DNA of 41,783 nucleotides from Actinomycetes bacterium. Lineage in GTDB: Bacteria; Actinomycetota; Acidimicrobiia; Acidimicrobiales; RAAP-2. Below the pieces are notes generated by a model. It was not told the origin of the DNA and made no database searches. It saw only the letters and a program-made list of their open reading frames with translations. The translations under genes were made by a program, and so were the position numbers. Below, in pieces: positions 8,507-15,931 of this stretch. The DNA is taken from the NCBI GenBank assembly GCA_021794655.1, contig JAJYQJ010000038.1:1-41783 (forward strand), read 5' to 3'. Position 1 is the stretch's first letter. The number at the start of each line of letters is the position of its first letter.

Positions 8507-9025
8507 ATGCCAACTGATCTACTGCACACGAAGTCCCGACTCCAAAAGGCCGTAGGAGTCGCGCTCGGGGTCTCGATGACGGTTGGCGTCGTTCTTTACC
8601 TGCTCTGGGAGGGTCGGCTCAGGTACTACAGCACCCCGTCTCGGGTGAGTGTGGTCTCAACGATAGCTGCGATCTTGATCGTCGCTACCCTCCTCGGTCA
8701 CGGCCGGCAGATCGATCGTTCGCGACTATGGTCCACACAGATATCAACTGCGACGCGCGAATGGCGGAGTTTGGACCGTAGGGCGGTCTTCAGCGTCGTC
8801 GTATGGATCCTCCTCTTTGTCGCGATCGTCGGATGGGACCTCTACAGCTTCTCACGGGAGGTTCACCAACTCCCGACTCTCAGTTACCTGATAGGCAGAG
8901 TCACTCGATTCTCACTCGGGCGTAGCGCTGTCTATGCCCTGTGGTTGCTCGCGGGTTTCTGCATCTGTATCGGGCACAGGAGGCCGAGGAGTCGTCTCGA
9001 TACTCGTGAAGGTCGATCGAGTTGA
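8507..9025 (+). CDS. Small membrane protein, partner of DUF6186-like protein (copy 1)
   Basis: 172 residues with four predicted membrane segments (about residues 15-33, 46-63, 95-115 and 145-163). I do not recognise a named function. The C-terminal half pattern (VVWILLFVAIVGWDLYSF, PTLSYLIGR, then a final span starting ALW) also occurs in the protein at 9228 (TPWILLAALVVAWELACYL, PTISSLYNI, IALWISLG), so the two are diverged copies. GGAG lies about 10 nt before the ATG. The stop overlaps the start of the next gene (TGATG). Confidence 0.6.
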   Translation: MPTDLLHTKSRLQKAVGVALGVSMTVGVVLYLLWEGRLRYYSTPSRVSVVSTIAAILIVATLLGHGRQIDRSRLWSTQISTATREWRSLDRRAVFSVVVWILLFVAIVGWDLYSFSREVHQLPTLSYLIGRVTRFSLGRSAVYALWLLAGFCICIGHRRPRSRLDTREGRSS

Positions 9026-9225
9026 TGGGCCTTTCGACCGGCGAGCTCGTTTGGACAGCTCTTGGTGCACTCCTCACCATCTGGACCTCGATAACCTTCT
9101 TTCACTCGCGGCTCGTAACCGTCATCGAAATCGTCCGCTGGTTTCTTAGATGCTGGGTTGGCCGTGCCTTGTTGTTGCTCGCCTGGGGGGAAGCTGGCTG
9201 GCACCTCTTTTGCCAGCATCCTTAA
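9025..9225 (+). CDS. DUF6186-like small membrane protein (copy 1)
   Basis: 66 residues, two predicted membrane spans. It ends with the hallmark RALLLLAWGEAGWHLFCQ, matching the C-terminal W-x-GWHLF signature I associate with DUF6186 proteins of actinobacteria. The ATG overlaps the stop of the preceding gene by one base. A second copy of the same size (66 residues) ending in LGWMWLGWHLFAR lies at 9692. Function unknown. Confidence 0.6.
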   Translation: MGLSTGELVWTALGALLTIWTSITFFHSRLVTVIEIVRWFLRCWVGRALLLLAWGEAGWHLFCQHP

Positions 9226-9227
9226 CT

Positions 9228-9695
9228 GTGAAGACTTCAAGGAGGTCTCGTTGGAGGATCGACATCTCGACTCTCTCCGTGCTCGCCCTACTCGTCGTGC
9301 TCGTCGTGCTCACCGTCGTGTTCTCCTGGTTCGCATCCGCGAGTAAGCCGTTTACGACCCCAGCGGATCTCTACACGGCGACGCCGCTCGTCCTCGCCAC
9401 CGTCGTCATCCTCCTTCAACTCTTTAATCCCAGTACCCGAGGATTGACTGTCTTGCGCCGCGTCGTCGCGCGAAACAGCAAAGTGCCAGACCACGCGGAG
9501 CTAAAAGGGGGAACGCCGTGGATTCTCCTCGCGGCTCTCGTAGTCGCCTGGGAGCTCGCCTGTTACCTACTTGGACCGAGGGCCCAACATCCAACGATAA
9601 GTTCGCTATACAACATCGCAGCAAGAATTCGCTGGGTCAAGGCTTCGATCATCGCTCTTTGGATCTCGCTCGGCGCCTACTTGCTAAAGCAATGA
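9228..9695 (+). CDS. Small membrane protein, partner of DUF6186-like protein (copy 2)
   Basis: 155 residues from the GTG at 9228, with four predicted membrane spans and a basic N-terminus (KTSRRSRWR). The start is uncertain: the only strong AGGAGG lies at 9240-9245, inside the reading frame, with no canonical start codon at usual spacing after it. It is the diverged paralogue of the 8507 protein (shared W-x(8-10)-W, PT-x-SSL and final ALW span). The stop overlaps the next start (ATGA). Confidence 0.5.
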   Translation: MKTSRRSRWRIDISTLSVLALLVVLVVLTVVFSWFASASKPFTTPADLYTATPLVLATVVILLQLFNPSTRGLTVLRRVVARNSKVPDHAELKGGTPWILLAALVVAWELACYLLGPRAQHPTISSLYNIAARIRWVKASIIALWISLGAYLLKQ

Positions 9696-9892
9696 CTTCC
9701 TATCAGGTAACCCTCGCTGTCTGGGCAACAGTCGCGTCTCTTGCGATCGCAACCGTCGTGATATCCCATCTCGCGCGCGACTCGGTACTAAAGGTGAGCG
9801 AGCTCATGCGCATCGTTCTTACAAACCGCTATCTTCGGACCTTCGTCATCCTCGGCTGGATGTGGCTCGGCTGGCACCTCTTTGCCCGTTAG
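9692..9892 (+). CDS. DUF6186-like small membrane protein (copy 2)
   Basis: 66 residues, two membrane spans, ending in FVILGWMWLGWHLFAR, the same C-terminal signature as the copy at 9025. The start ATG overlaps the stop of the upstream gene as ATGA, copying the coupled layout of the first pair. The gene-pair duplication is therefore of two genes as a unit. Function unknown. Confidence 0.62.
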   Translation: MTSYQVTLAVWATVASLAIATVVISHLARDSVLKVSELMRIVLTNRYLRTFVILGWMWLGWHLFAR

Positions 9893-9908
9893 ACGACTCT
9901 TGGGCCGG

Positions 9909-11195
9909 TTAGTCCCAAAGCTCTTCTGGCTCTCGGTTCCTGGTCTCCGGCAGGAGCCATACGCACAACACCACCGGAATCATCGGCAAGAACACTAAGA
10001 GCGCCGCGATACTGAAGTGGTTACCGATGTCGGCGACCTCGCCGAACGCGACCAGTCCTACTACCGCACCGATGACACCCGCGGCGATCTGCCAACCCGC
10101 AACCGAAGCTCTAACGCTCGTTGGGAACAGCTCGTTTATGAACGCACCACCCGCTGGAGCAAACGTCGCTCCCGCCAACACCCCAAGGACGTAACCGAGA
10201 ACAGTTCCAATATCAGAGCCACTGTAGGCAACGCTTCCAAACACAGCTAGACCGACCATGCCAACAACAACCGTGATCCGCCTACCCCACCTGTCTGCCA
10301 TCCAGCGCCCAAGGAGTAGCCCCGATAGTCCCGTCACGCCGGCCGCAACCACCATCGCCGAGACTGCGAGGCCCGGGAGGTGGCGTACTTCTTGGGCGTA
10401 CAAGAAGATGAAGCTGTTCGCGGGACCTGTTATGACCGACACTGCGAACGCAAGGATAGATACGAGAATCAACCTACGCCGAAAAGGCCGTCCGACGGGA
10501 CCTAAGACAGGCGGCGCATGCTCAGATCCCACGACGTTTTCAAACCTTGCCGGTTCTCTTAGCCATTTGCGCAAGAACGGCAACATCGCGAGCGGAAAGA
10601 CGGCTAGAGCGAACACTCCCCTGAATCCAAGTGAGTTCTGTGCAAAGCCGTGAATGATCGCCGTCAGTCCCGCCCCGACTCCGTAACCCGCAGCAATCAG
10701 CGAAACCGCCTTCGCTCTTTGAGCACTCGCCGTGTGCTCCGCTGCGGTGACTTGAGCGACACCGGTCGTAGCACTCAAGAACGGGCGCCCGAGTGCAAAT
10801 ATCGCGACGAACCACCAGTAGCTAGGGCTAAACGCCGCCGTCACCGTCAACGCGAGACCAAGTCCACACGTCGCGATCAAGACCGGACGCCGTCCGAATC
10901 GATCAGCGAGACCGGATAACGGGAGTGCGCCGAGCGACGCGAGGCGAAGGATCGAAAGCCCGACCCCGAGCACCGTCCCAGAGAGCCCAATGCGATCCGT
11001 GATCGTCGCTCCGTGGCTCACGTGTCCAAAGCCCTGAGCTACGCTCCCGAGGGCCGCAACGGCCCCGAACTGGCCAAACCCGGCGAACAGCGCAACCACT
11101 GCTACGGCTACAACAGAGGGGTCTCGCCAGCTGAACAGTTTCGTACTCGGCGAAAAACTCGGCTCAGGATCCGCCGATTCCTCTGACTCCTCCAT
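9909..11195 (-). CDS. MFS transporter (12-TMS)
   Basis: 428 residues from the ATG at 11195, with about 12 hydrophobic segments. MFS motif A is seen as SGLADRFGRRPVLIATCG in the first half and the second-half copy as GRWMADRWGRRITVVVGM. The hydrophilic acidic N-terminus (MEESEESADPEP) and the repeated motif A suit the sugar/metabolite-proton symporter branch of MFS; the substrate is unknown. The open frame continues upstream to 11297, but that extension reads like non-coding sequence. Convergent with the DUF6186-like genes, 16 nt between stops. Confidence 0.82.
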   Translation of the reverse strand: MEESEESADPEPSFSPSTKLFSWRDPSVVAVAVVALFAGFGQFGAVAALGSVAQGFGHVSHGATITDRIGLSGTVLGVGLSILRLASLGALPLSGLADRFGRRPVLIATCGLGLALTVTAAFSPSYWWFVAIFALGRPFLSATTGVAQVTAAEHTASAQRAKAVSLIAAGYGVGAGLTAIIHGFAQNSLGFRGVFALAVFPLAMLPFLRKWLREPARFENVVGSEHAPPVLGPVGRPFRRRLILVSILAFAVSVITGPANSFIFLYAQEVRHLPGLAVSAMVVAAGVTGLSGLLLGRWMADRWGRRITVVVGMVGLAVFGSVAYSGSDIGTVLGYVLGVLAGATFAPAGGAFINELFPTSVRASVAGWQIAAGVIGAVVGLVAFGEVADIGNHFSIAALLVFLPMIPVVLCVWLLPETRNREPEELWD

Positions 11196-11310
11196 TGCCG
11201 AGATGATCCCACGTCGGGACGTACAAGGGACGACCATACCGCTTGGAGCGCAGGCTAGCTGGCCTTTTTCGCCAAGTTGGCCTACAGCCGAGCACATTCA
11301 GCGGTGACCA

Positions 11311-11326
11311 GCGATCGCTCGATCGC
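11311..11326. promoter_or_regulatory. Inverted repeat upstream of lipoprotein gene
   Basis: GCGATCG and CGATCGC form perfect 7-bp arms around 2 bp. A possible -10 box (TATCAT, 11332-11337) follows at once, and the lipoprotein start is 42 bp downstream. A repressor or activator site is plausible. Confidence 0.35.
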
Positions 11327-11367
11327 AACATTATCATTGGAGAAACAAGTTGATAGGAGGAAACACG

Positions 11368-12030
11368 ATGACAAAGACCGTGAGATTAAAGTCCATCGTA
11401 GCGCCCGCATGCCTCGTCGCCGTCGCCTTGTTGGCCGCGGCGTGTAGCTCATCGTCGACTACTAAGTCGAGCGCTTACCCGAGCACCTCTTCGACAGCTC
11501 CAAAGCCGACCCCCGCGAGCTCAATCAACGTCTCCACCCTCCCCGTCGGCGGCGTCCAGACTTCGGTCCTCGCAAACGGTGCGGGATACACGCTCTACTA
11601 CTTCAAGCTCGACACTCCAAGCAAGGTCGCCTGCACCGCCTCTACGCCGACACCGTCGGGTGCACCCTGTACAAAGATCTGGGCGCCGATGCTGCTCGCC
11701 GCTGGGACCCCTTCGGCGCCCGCGACGATCGCCTCAGGAATCACCGTCGTCACAACGGCCAACGGACGTCAAGTCGAGTACAAAGGTCACCCTCTTTACA
11801 CTTACAGCGGCGACACCGCTCCGGGGCAGACTAACGGCGAAGGGATCCTCGGCAAGTGGTACGTCGTAACTCCTGGAATAGCTGCTCTGGCGGCTCCTGC
11901 TCCCACAACGTCGAGCACTTCAACCTCGTCGAGTTCTTCCACTTCGTCGAGTTCGTACTCCCCGTCGAGTTCTTCGACTTCGACGAAGTCTTCCCCGGCC
12001 ACCACAAAGTCGAGCAACTGGTCGGGTTGA
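11368..12030 (+). CDS. Lipoprotein with secreted repeat (COG4315 / Lipoprotein_15)
   Basis: 220 residues. A strong AGGAGG lies 7 nt before the ATG. The N-terminus is a lipoprotein signal (KSIVAPACLVAVALLAAAC, lipobox LAAAC), so the mature protein is anchored outside the membrane. Two copies of the secreted-repeat motif follow: GYTLYYFKLDTPSKVACTAS...CTKIWAPMLL and HPLYTYSGDTAPGQTNGEGILGKWYVV, known in family members as a short beta repeat of unknown function that may bind redox or surface ligands. The last 45 residues are almost pure Ser/Thr/Pro, a flexible or wall-spanning tail. The stop lies 4 bp before the left 22-bp repeat of the adjacent island. Confidence 0.82.
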   Translation: MTKTVRLKSIVAPACLVAVALLAAACSSSSTTKSSAYPSTSSTAPKPTPASSINVSTLPVGGVQTSVLANGAGYTLYYFKLDTPSKVACTASTPTPSGAPCTKIWAPMLLAAGTPSAPATIASGITVVTTANGRQVEYKGHPLYTYSGDTAPGQTNGEGILGKWYVVTPGIAALAAPAPTTSSTSTSSSSSTSSSSYSPSSSSTSTKSSPATTKSSNWSG

Positions 12031-12033
12031 GGA

Positions 12034-12055
12034 GGGTATTAGGAGCACCTCGCGC
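12034..12055 (+). repeat. 22-bp direct repeat, left copy
   Basis: Begins GGGTATTAGGAGCACC and ends TCGCGC; identical to 14282-14303. It lies just after the lipoprotein stop codon. The flanking bases differ between copies, so the exact match is 22 bp. Confidence 0.85.
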
Positions 12056-12140
12056 GAACGACCGTGCGCAGACTCCCGGGTTTCACTACTCTTGAGGTGA
12101 CCGACGGCAGGGATCGGGACGAAGGAGGGTACGAACCGGG

Positions 12141-12398
12141 ATGGCCGAGACCAAGATCAACAACCACGCCGGGTTCATCTGGTCTGTAGCGGACCTCCTT
12201 CGGGGAGACTACAAGCAGTCTGAGTACGGCAAGGTCCTCCTTGCATCTATCTGTGAGCGCTACGAGATCGCGGAGCTGTGGCTGTTCGACTCGTCTGCCA
12301 GGGGTACGGCAAGACCCGACAGCGACGTCGATCTCCTCTACATGCGTCCTCCGGCTAGCAGAGCCGATCGAGTTGGGAGGCCAGTAGGCGTTGACTGA
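12141..12398 (+). pseudogene. Chimeric remnant: HsdM N-terminus fused to MNT nucleotidyltransferase
   Basis: Open frame of 85 codons with GGAGGG about 10 nt upstream of the ATG. Residues 1-32 ([26 protein letters not shown]) are the start of type I restriction methylase subunit HsdM. After GKV the sequence switches to a minimal nucleotidyltransferase ([13 protein letters not shown], then [16 protein letters not shown]). The catalytic GS-x-x-RG motif reads DS-x-x-RG, so the first Gly is lost, while the D-x-D pair remains. The last residues drift from either family. The most likely origin is a deletion joining hsdM to a neighbouring MNT antitoxin gene of the same defence locus. It is unlikely to work as either enzyme. 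Confidence 0.7.
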
Positions 12399-12518
12399 GC
12401 CCCTGGTGTTGCGTGAAGCGTCGGTGCCTACCGTACTCATCCTTGTCCGCCTCGGGGTCGCGACGCTGGAAAACGACCACCTGTCGCGCAGTTGCCAGGA
12501 GTGCTTCTGACGTGGGGC

Positions 12519-12782
12519 ATGTGGGGCTTTTCGGTGCTGGAGGTGCCAGGGGGTGACTATAGCCACCTGGCTCGACTACGACCGATCGTCGCTGAGCGGC
12601 GAATGATTTGGACAGACAGCGGACCTGAACTGGCGGCAGGCGGTTTCCCTGTGCTGCCCACTCTCGACTTCCCTCATTGGACCGTCGTCCTGTCGGAGCC
12701 GACACCCAACCAGTTTCAAAAGGCGCGCGGGCTCTTCACGGGGCCGGTCGAGAATCCTGCGTGGTCGGGACGTGCCAGGTAG
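12519..12782 (+). CDS. Hypothetical protein in the island
   Basis: 87 residues from the ATG at 12519 (the frame is open from 12492). I do not recognise it. It reads like a genuine soluble protein (GDYSHLARLRPIVAERRMIW, FPVLPTLDFPHWTVVLSEP) rather than out-of-frame sequence. Its end overlaps the next frame's GTG by 11 bp, suggesting a coupled pair inherited with the restriction locus. Confidence 0.4.
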   Translation: MWGFSVLEVPGGDYSHLARLRPIVAERRMIWTDSGPELAAGGFPVLPTLDFPHWTVVLSEPTPNQFQKARGLFTGPVENPAWSGRAR

Positions 12783-13038
12783 TAAGCTGGTAGACGTGTC
12801 AAGCACCAAATATGACTTGTGGTTTGGTCCTAACGACGTAGGCGGTGACCTCGTCGTTGAGTGTTGGATATCCCACGGGCCGCGTAAAGATGACCCGGGT
12901 TTCGATCCTCAGCCGAGCGACTGGCTGCTGGCCAGCGACGATGAAGAGGCTCCGATGAGTGCTCGGGTGACGCGACGCGAAGGGAACCGGGTCTGGCTGC
13001 AACTGTTTCTTCCGGATTCCGCCCGCGCTGCCGTCTGA
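12772..13038 (+). CDS. Hypothetical protein in the island
   Basis: 88 residues from GTG 12772; a second GTG at 12796 (VSSTKYDLWFGPN) could be the real start. Acidic, soluble, with a motif-like PSDWLLASDDEEAPMSARVTRREGNRVWLQLFLP that looks like a small beta-rich accessory protein. No family is recognised. It sits 16 nt before the hsdR fragment, so it was probably co-transcribed with it. Confidence 0.4.
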   Translation: MPGSKLVDVSSTKYDLWFGPNDVGGDLVVECWISHGPRKDDPGFDPQPSDWLLASDDEEAPMSARVTRREGNRVWLQLFLPDSARAAV

Positions 13039-13054
13039 CGCAACGGCGAAGAGC

Positions 13055-14062
13055 ATGAAGCCTGACGAGCGGGGTTTCGAGGATGCCATCGAGGCCGCGC
13101 TGTTAGCTGGCGGCTACCTCAAGTCGGTCCCGTCTCACTTTGATCCGGTGCTGGGACTCGACGCGGCCGAGCTGTTCGCGTTCATCGGCGCCACACAGAG
13201 CACTGAGTGGGAGAAACTCCTCGGAGGCTACGGCAACGACCCGGATGCCGCTCAGCGTGCGTTCGCAAAGCGCCTCGCGTCCGAGCTCGACGCTCGGGGC
13301 ACAGTGGACGTGCTCCGCCAAGGGGTGGTGGACCAGGGAGTGACGATCCGATTGGCGTACTTCGCACCCGCGCACGGGCTCACCCTCGAGTTGCAGACGC
13401 TGTTTGCGGCGAACCGCGTGAGTGTCACCCGCCAGCTCGCCTACGAGCAGGGTTCGACCAAGACGCTCGACATCGTCCTGCTGGTGAACGGCATCCCGAC
13501 GGCCACCGCCGAGCTGAAGAACCCGCTTACGAAGCAAGACGTTGAGGACGCTATCGGTCAGTACCGAAGCGACCGGGACCCGGCCAACGTCACTTTGGCG
13601 CGCCGAGCGCTCGTGCATTTCGCCGTGGATCCCGACCGGGTCGCGATGACGACTAAACTCGGCGGGCAGGCTACGCGGTTCCTGCCGTTCAACCTCGGTC
13701 ACGACGGCGGCGCCGGCAACCCGCCAAACCCGGCCAGACACCGAACCGCCCACCTGTGGGAGCGGGTGTGGGCACGAGACGCACGGATGGACCTCCTCGC
13801 CCGTTTCATCCACGTCGAGCGACCAACTCAGGGCACCCCAGCCACCCGTCGGGCCGCTGAGCGCGTCATCTTCCCGCGCTTCCACCAATGGGATGCCGTG
13901 TTAGCCCTCGAAGCCGACGCCCGTGAGCGCGGGGCCGGGCACAGCTACCTCATCGAGCACTCGGCCGGCTTCAAGCGGATCCTCGATGACGAGGAGTTCT
14001 GTCGGGTGCTCATGGACCTATACGCCAGCCGGGTATACCAAAGGGCCCGGAGGGATCCATGA
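13055..14062 (+). pseudogene. hsdR: Type I restriction subunit HsdR with internal deletion of the motor domains
   Basis: 335 codons, open throughout, but full HsdR proteins are about 1000 residues. Residues 1-240 form the N-terminal nuclease domain; the sequence TKTLDIVLLVNGIPTATAELKNPL holds the D...E-x-K nuclease core (D at the IVLL strand, AELK). The start of the helicase domain follows (FPRFHQWDAV, SYLIEHSAG), and the frame jumps exactly where Walker A should read SGK. The tail FKRILDDEEFCRVLMDLYASRVYQRAR looks like the extreme C-terminus of HsdR. An in-frame deletion of about 650 codons thus removed all ATPase motifs. A free nuclease domain could persist, but without HsdM and HsdS it is probably inert. 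Confidence 0.78.
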
Positions 14063-14114
14063 CTCCTCCTCGCTGTCGGTCCTTGCGCAGTCAGCTCCGC
14101 CGAAGGCGACCGAG

Positions 14115-14330
14115 ATGAGGATGACCAGGTTGGCAATCGACAACCTTTTCTCCTGCGATCACTTCGAACTCGATCAGATAGACCCCAACTTGACCACCAT
14201 CGTCGGACCGAACGGGTCTGGAAAGACCAACCTGGCCCGCCTTTTCGAACTCATCACTACCGCTCTCGATTGGGTGGAGGTGGGTATTAGGAGCACCTCG
14301 CGCCGTCCACTGCTTCGCAGCGGTATATGA
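14115..14330 (+). pseudogene. AAA ATPase (AAA_15/AAA_23-like), N-terminal fragment
   Basis: Starts with MRMTRLAIDNLFSCDHFEL and a perfect Walker A, GPNGSGKTN, as in OLD/RecF-like ATPases that accompany type I restriction and other defence loci. After about 56 codons (ALDWVE) the frame runs straight into the right-hand 22-bp repeat and ends at a chance stop in chromosomal sequence. Walker B and the signature motif are absent. The gene was truncated by the event that produced the repeat boundary. Confidence 0.7.
14282..14303 (+). repeat. 22-bp direct repeat, right copy
   Basis: Identical over 22 bp to 12034-12055. It interrupts the ATPase fragment. A small hairpin (CTGC-TTC-GCAG) follows immediately and may be the displaced terminator of the lipoprotein gene. 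Confidence 0.85.
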
Positions 14331-14337
14331 CGGGCGA

Positions 14338-14364
14338 TTGACGGTTGCGCCACGGATGTAAAGT
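14338..14364 (+). promoter_or_regulatory. Promoter of the NTF2-like gene, leaderless
   Basis: TTGACG at 14338-14343 and TAAAGT at 14359-14364 are separated by 15 nt; the ATG follows 5 nt later at 14370. The short distance predicts a leaderless mRNA. The -35 spacing is shorter than ideal. Confidence 0.4.
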
Positions 14365-14369
14365 TGTGC

Positions 14370-14879
14370 ATGAATGATTTAGGTGCGCTCTTTGACCGAC
14401 ATATCGCGACGGAGTTCGTGGATAAAGATCCCGATGCGACCATGGCGACGATGGCAGATAACCCGACGCTCTATCACGTACCCGTCGGAACCGGAGGGCG
14501 TGGTCGCGATCAGGTCGCCCAGTTCTACCGAGATCACTTTATTCCAGCGTGGCCCCCCGATGTCGAGATAACGCCTCTGTCGAGAACGGTTGACTCCGCA
14601 CGGGTCGTCGATGAGTTCATCGTGAACTTCACACACGACAGGGTCATGGACTTCTGGCTGCCGCGAATCCCCCCGACTGGCCGTAAGGTCTCGTTGCCAC
14701 ATGTCGTCATCGTGGGTTTCGAGGGAGACAAGGTCTTATACGAACACATCTACTGGGATCAGGCCTCGCTTCTCGTGCAACTCGGACTCCTCGATCCAAG
14801 TTCGTTACCGGTAACCGGGAGTGATCAGGCCCGCGGTCTCACCGACGCCTCACTGCCGTTGAACTGGATCCTTCAGTAA
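14370..14879 (+). CDS. NTF2-like / SnoaL-like protein
   Basis: 169 residues, soluble. It shows the usual pattern of an ester-cyclase-like NTF2 fold: a starting helix (LGALFDRHIATEFVDKD), the strand NPTLYHVPVG, a helix with GRDQVAQFYRDHFIPAWPPDVEI, and strands VVDEFIVNFTHDRVMDFWLPRIPPTGRKVSLPHVVIVGFEGDKVLYEHIYWDQASLLVQLGLL. Family members include cyclases, isomerases and non-catalytic proteins, so the reaction is open. Position 14370 is preferred over the TTG at 14364 because of the promoter spacing. It converges with the alpha/beta hydrolase (7 nt gap). Confidence 0.75.
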   Translation: MNDLGALFDRHIATEFVDKDPDATMATMADNPTLYHVPVGTGGRGRDQVAQFYRDHFIPAWPPDVEITPLSRTVDSARVVDEFIVNFTHDRVMDFWLPRIPPTGRKVSLPHVVIVGFEGDKVLYEHIYWDQASLLVQLGLLDPSSLPVTGSDQARGLTDASLPLNWILQ

Positions 14880-14886
14880 TATTTGG

Positions 14887-15765
14887 CTACCACCCCAGTT
14901 CGCTCATCGCAATCAAGAACTCGTCGGGCCTTTCTATCATCGGGAAATGCCCCGCCGACTCAATCATGCGAAGCTGCGCGTCCGGGCGCGCCAAGAGCAG
15001 CCTCGCAGCCATCTCGGATACCGCTATCGGATCTTTCGCTCCCCAGATAACGGAGAGTGGCGCAGGATGGCTCTCGATCGCACCTGTATATCGACCCTGG
15101 TTCTGTCTGCGCTCTTCTATATAGCGAATAAGACGAGCGAGCAACAGGTGACCGTCGTTCACCATGATCATCTCGCATTGGGCCGCGAGTTCGGAGTCGC
15201 GAACCGTTGAACTCGGCGCATGTGTCGCTCGCAAGCTCTCCATGAGCGACTCCCGTGTGATCACCCCTAGGTCCTCGAACTTCTCGTCGGCCATTTCGAG
15301 GAGCATCTCTTGGCCCGCACTGAGATGCGCCATCTCGATATAGATACTGCCGTTCGTCAACAGCCGCTCTACGATCTCGACGCTCCACGCACCTTCCATC
15401 TCGCGCGCAAGAAGCTCGCCGCCCACAGTATCTCCCATGTCGTGCGTGAACATCGAGAGCCGCTCGATGCCAAGAGTTCCCGTCAGAGCAACGACGATGT
15501 CCGCCTGTAGCCCGATGCTATATCTGATGTCGGGTTTCTCCGATAGTCCATAACCAAGAAGATCGAACAAGACTACGCGACGGTCTCTCCGGACTCTGTC
15601 CACCAGGGCGTAGAAGTCGTAAGACGAAGTCGGAAAGCCGTGCAAGAAAACCAGCGGCTCTCTCTCCTCTATGCCCGACGGCCCAAGATCGATCGCAAAT
15701 ATCCGATACCCACATAGCTCGTAGTAGCTGCCGAGAGCTTCCCACTTTCGAACCTCAGATAGCAT
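14887..15765 (-). CDS. Alpha/beta hydrolase, Asp-nucleophile (epoxide hydrolase / haloalkane dehalogenase-like)
   Basis: 292 residues, start chosen at 15765 because GAGAGG lies 6-7 nt upstream. The oxyanion motif is HGFP (residues 42-45). The nucleophile elbow is THDMGDTVGG with Asp109 in place of the Ser of esterases, which is characteristic of haloalkane dehalogenases and epoxide hydrolases. WGAKDPIAV (Asp near 245) and SAGHFPMIE (His near 273) supply the remaining triad members. The cap region around residues 135-215 is short. Substrate unknown. It is divergent from the PLP-lyase operon. Confidence 0.8.
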   Translation of the reverse strand: MLSEVRKWEALGSYYELCGYRIFAIDLGPSGIEEREPLVFLHGFPTSSYDFYALVDRVRRDRRVVLFDLLGYGLSEKPDIRYSIGLQADIVVALTGTLGIERLSMFTHDMGDTVGGELLAREMEGAWSVEIVERLLTNGSIYIEMAHLSAGQEMLLEMADEKFEDLGVITRESLMESLRATHAPSSTVRDSELAAQCEMIMVNDGHLLLARLIRYIEERRQNQGRYTGAIESHPAPLSVIWGAKDPIAVSEMAARLLLARPDAQLRMIESAGHFPMIERPDEFLIAMSELGW

Positions 15766-15785
15766 GTGATCCTCTCCCGAGCGGC

Positions 15786-15805
15786 GAACTCTCTTGAACT
15801 CTCTT
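15786..15805 (+). repeat. 10-bp direct repeat in divergent intergenic region
   Basis: GAACTCTCTT occurs twice in tandem between the hydrolase and the PLP-lyase operon. Could be a regulator site or chance duplication. Confidence 0.5.
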
Positions 15806-15886
15806 CTACAGATGCCCACGCTACTCGTCCAACTCCCACAAGCGCCCTCGTTGGAACTTCATCGGAACCTTTGTCGCCAAGTGGTC

Positions 15887-15917
15887 TAAAGTGTCTCTCG
15901 ATCGCAAGATTTGCGAT
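15887..15917 (+). promoter_or_regulatory. -10 box and palindromic operator of the lyase-kinase operon
   Basis: A TAAAGT box (15887-15892) is followed by a 17-bp perfect palindrome at 15901-15917: ATCGCAA and TTGCGAT around GAT. The predicted transcription start falls at the palindrome, as expected for repressor control. The palindrome ends 14 bp before the ATG at 15932. No regulator gene is adjacent, and no good -35 box was found. Confidence 0.5.
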
Positions 15918-15931
15918 TAGAGGCGCAGCTT

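Larger units (their letters stand above)
12034..14303. mobile_element. Island of broken restriction-modification genes between 22-bp direct repeats
   Basis: The 2.27-kb segment is delimited by two exact 22-bp repeats and carries only fragments or chimeras typical of a type I restriction locus: the start of hsdM joined to a nucleotidyltransferase, two unknown small genes, hsdR lacking its motor domains, and the first 55 codons of an ATPase. Native loci of this sort often carry hsdM, an MNT/HEPN pair, hsdS, an ATPase and hsdR. No integrase or transposase is present. Whether the repeats were att sites, a target duplication, or a recombination scar cannot be told from sequence alone. Confidence 0.6.

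Noticed and set aside
9900-9918. TTGGG-N9-CCCAA hairpin as a bidirectional terminator
   Set aside because: Stem only 5 bp, no T-run, and it overlaps the end of the MFS gene.
13103-13888. Long open frame on the minus strand opposite hsdR (261 codons)
   Set aside because: Arg/Val/Glu-rich shadow of the hsdR frame in GC-rich DNA; no family motif, and hsdR is recognisable on the other strand.
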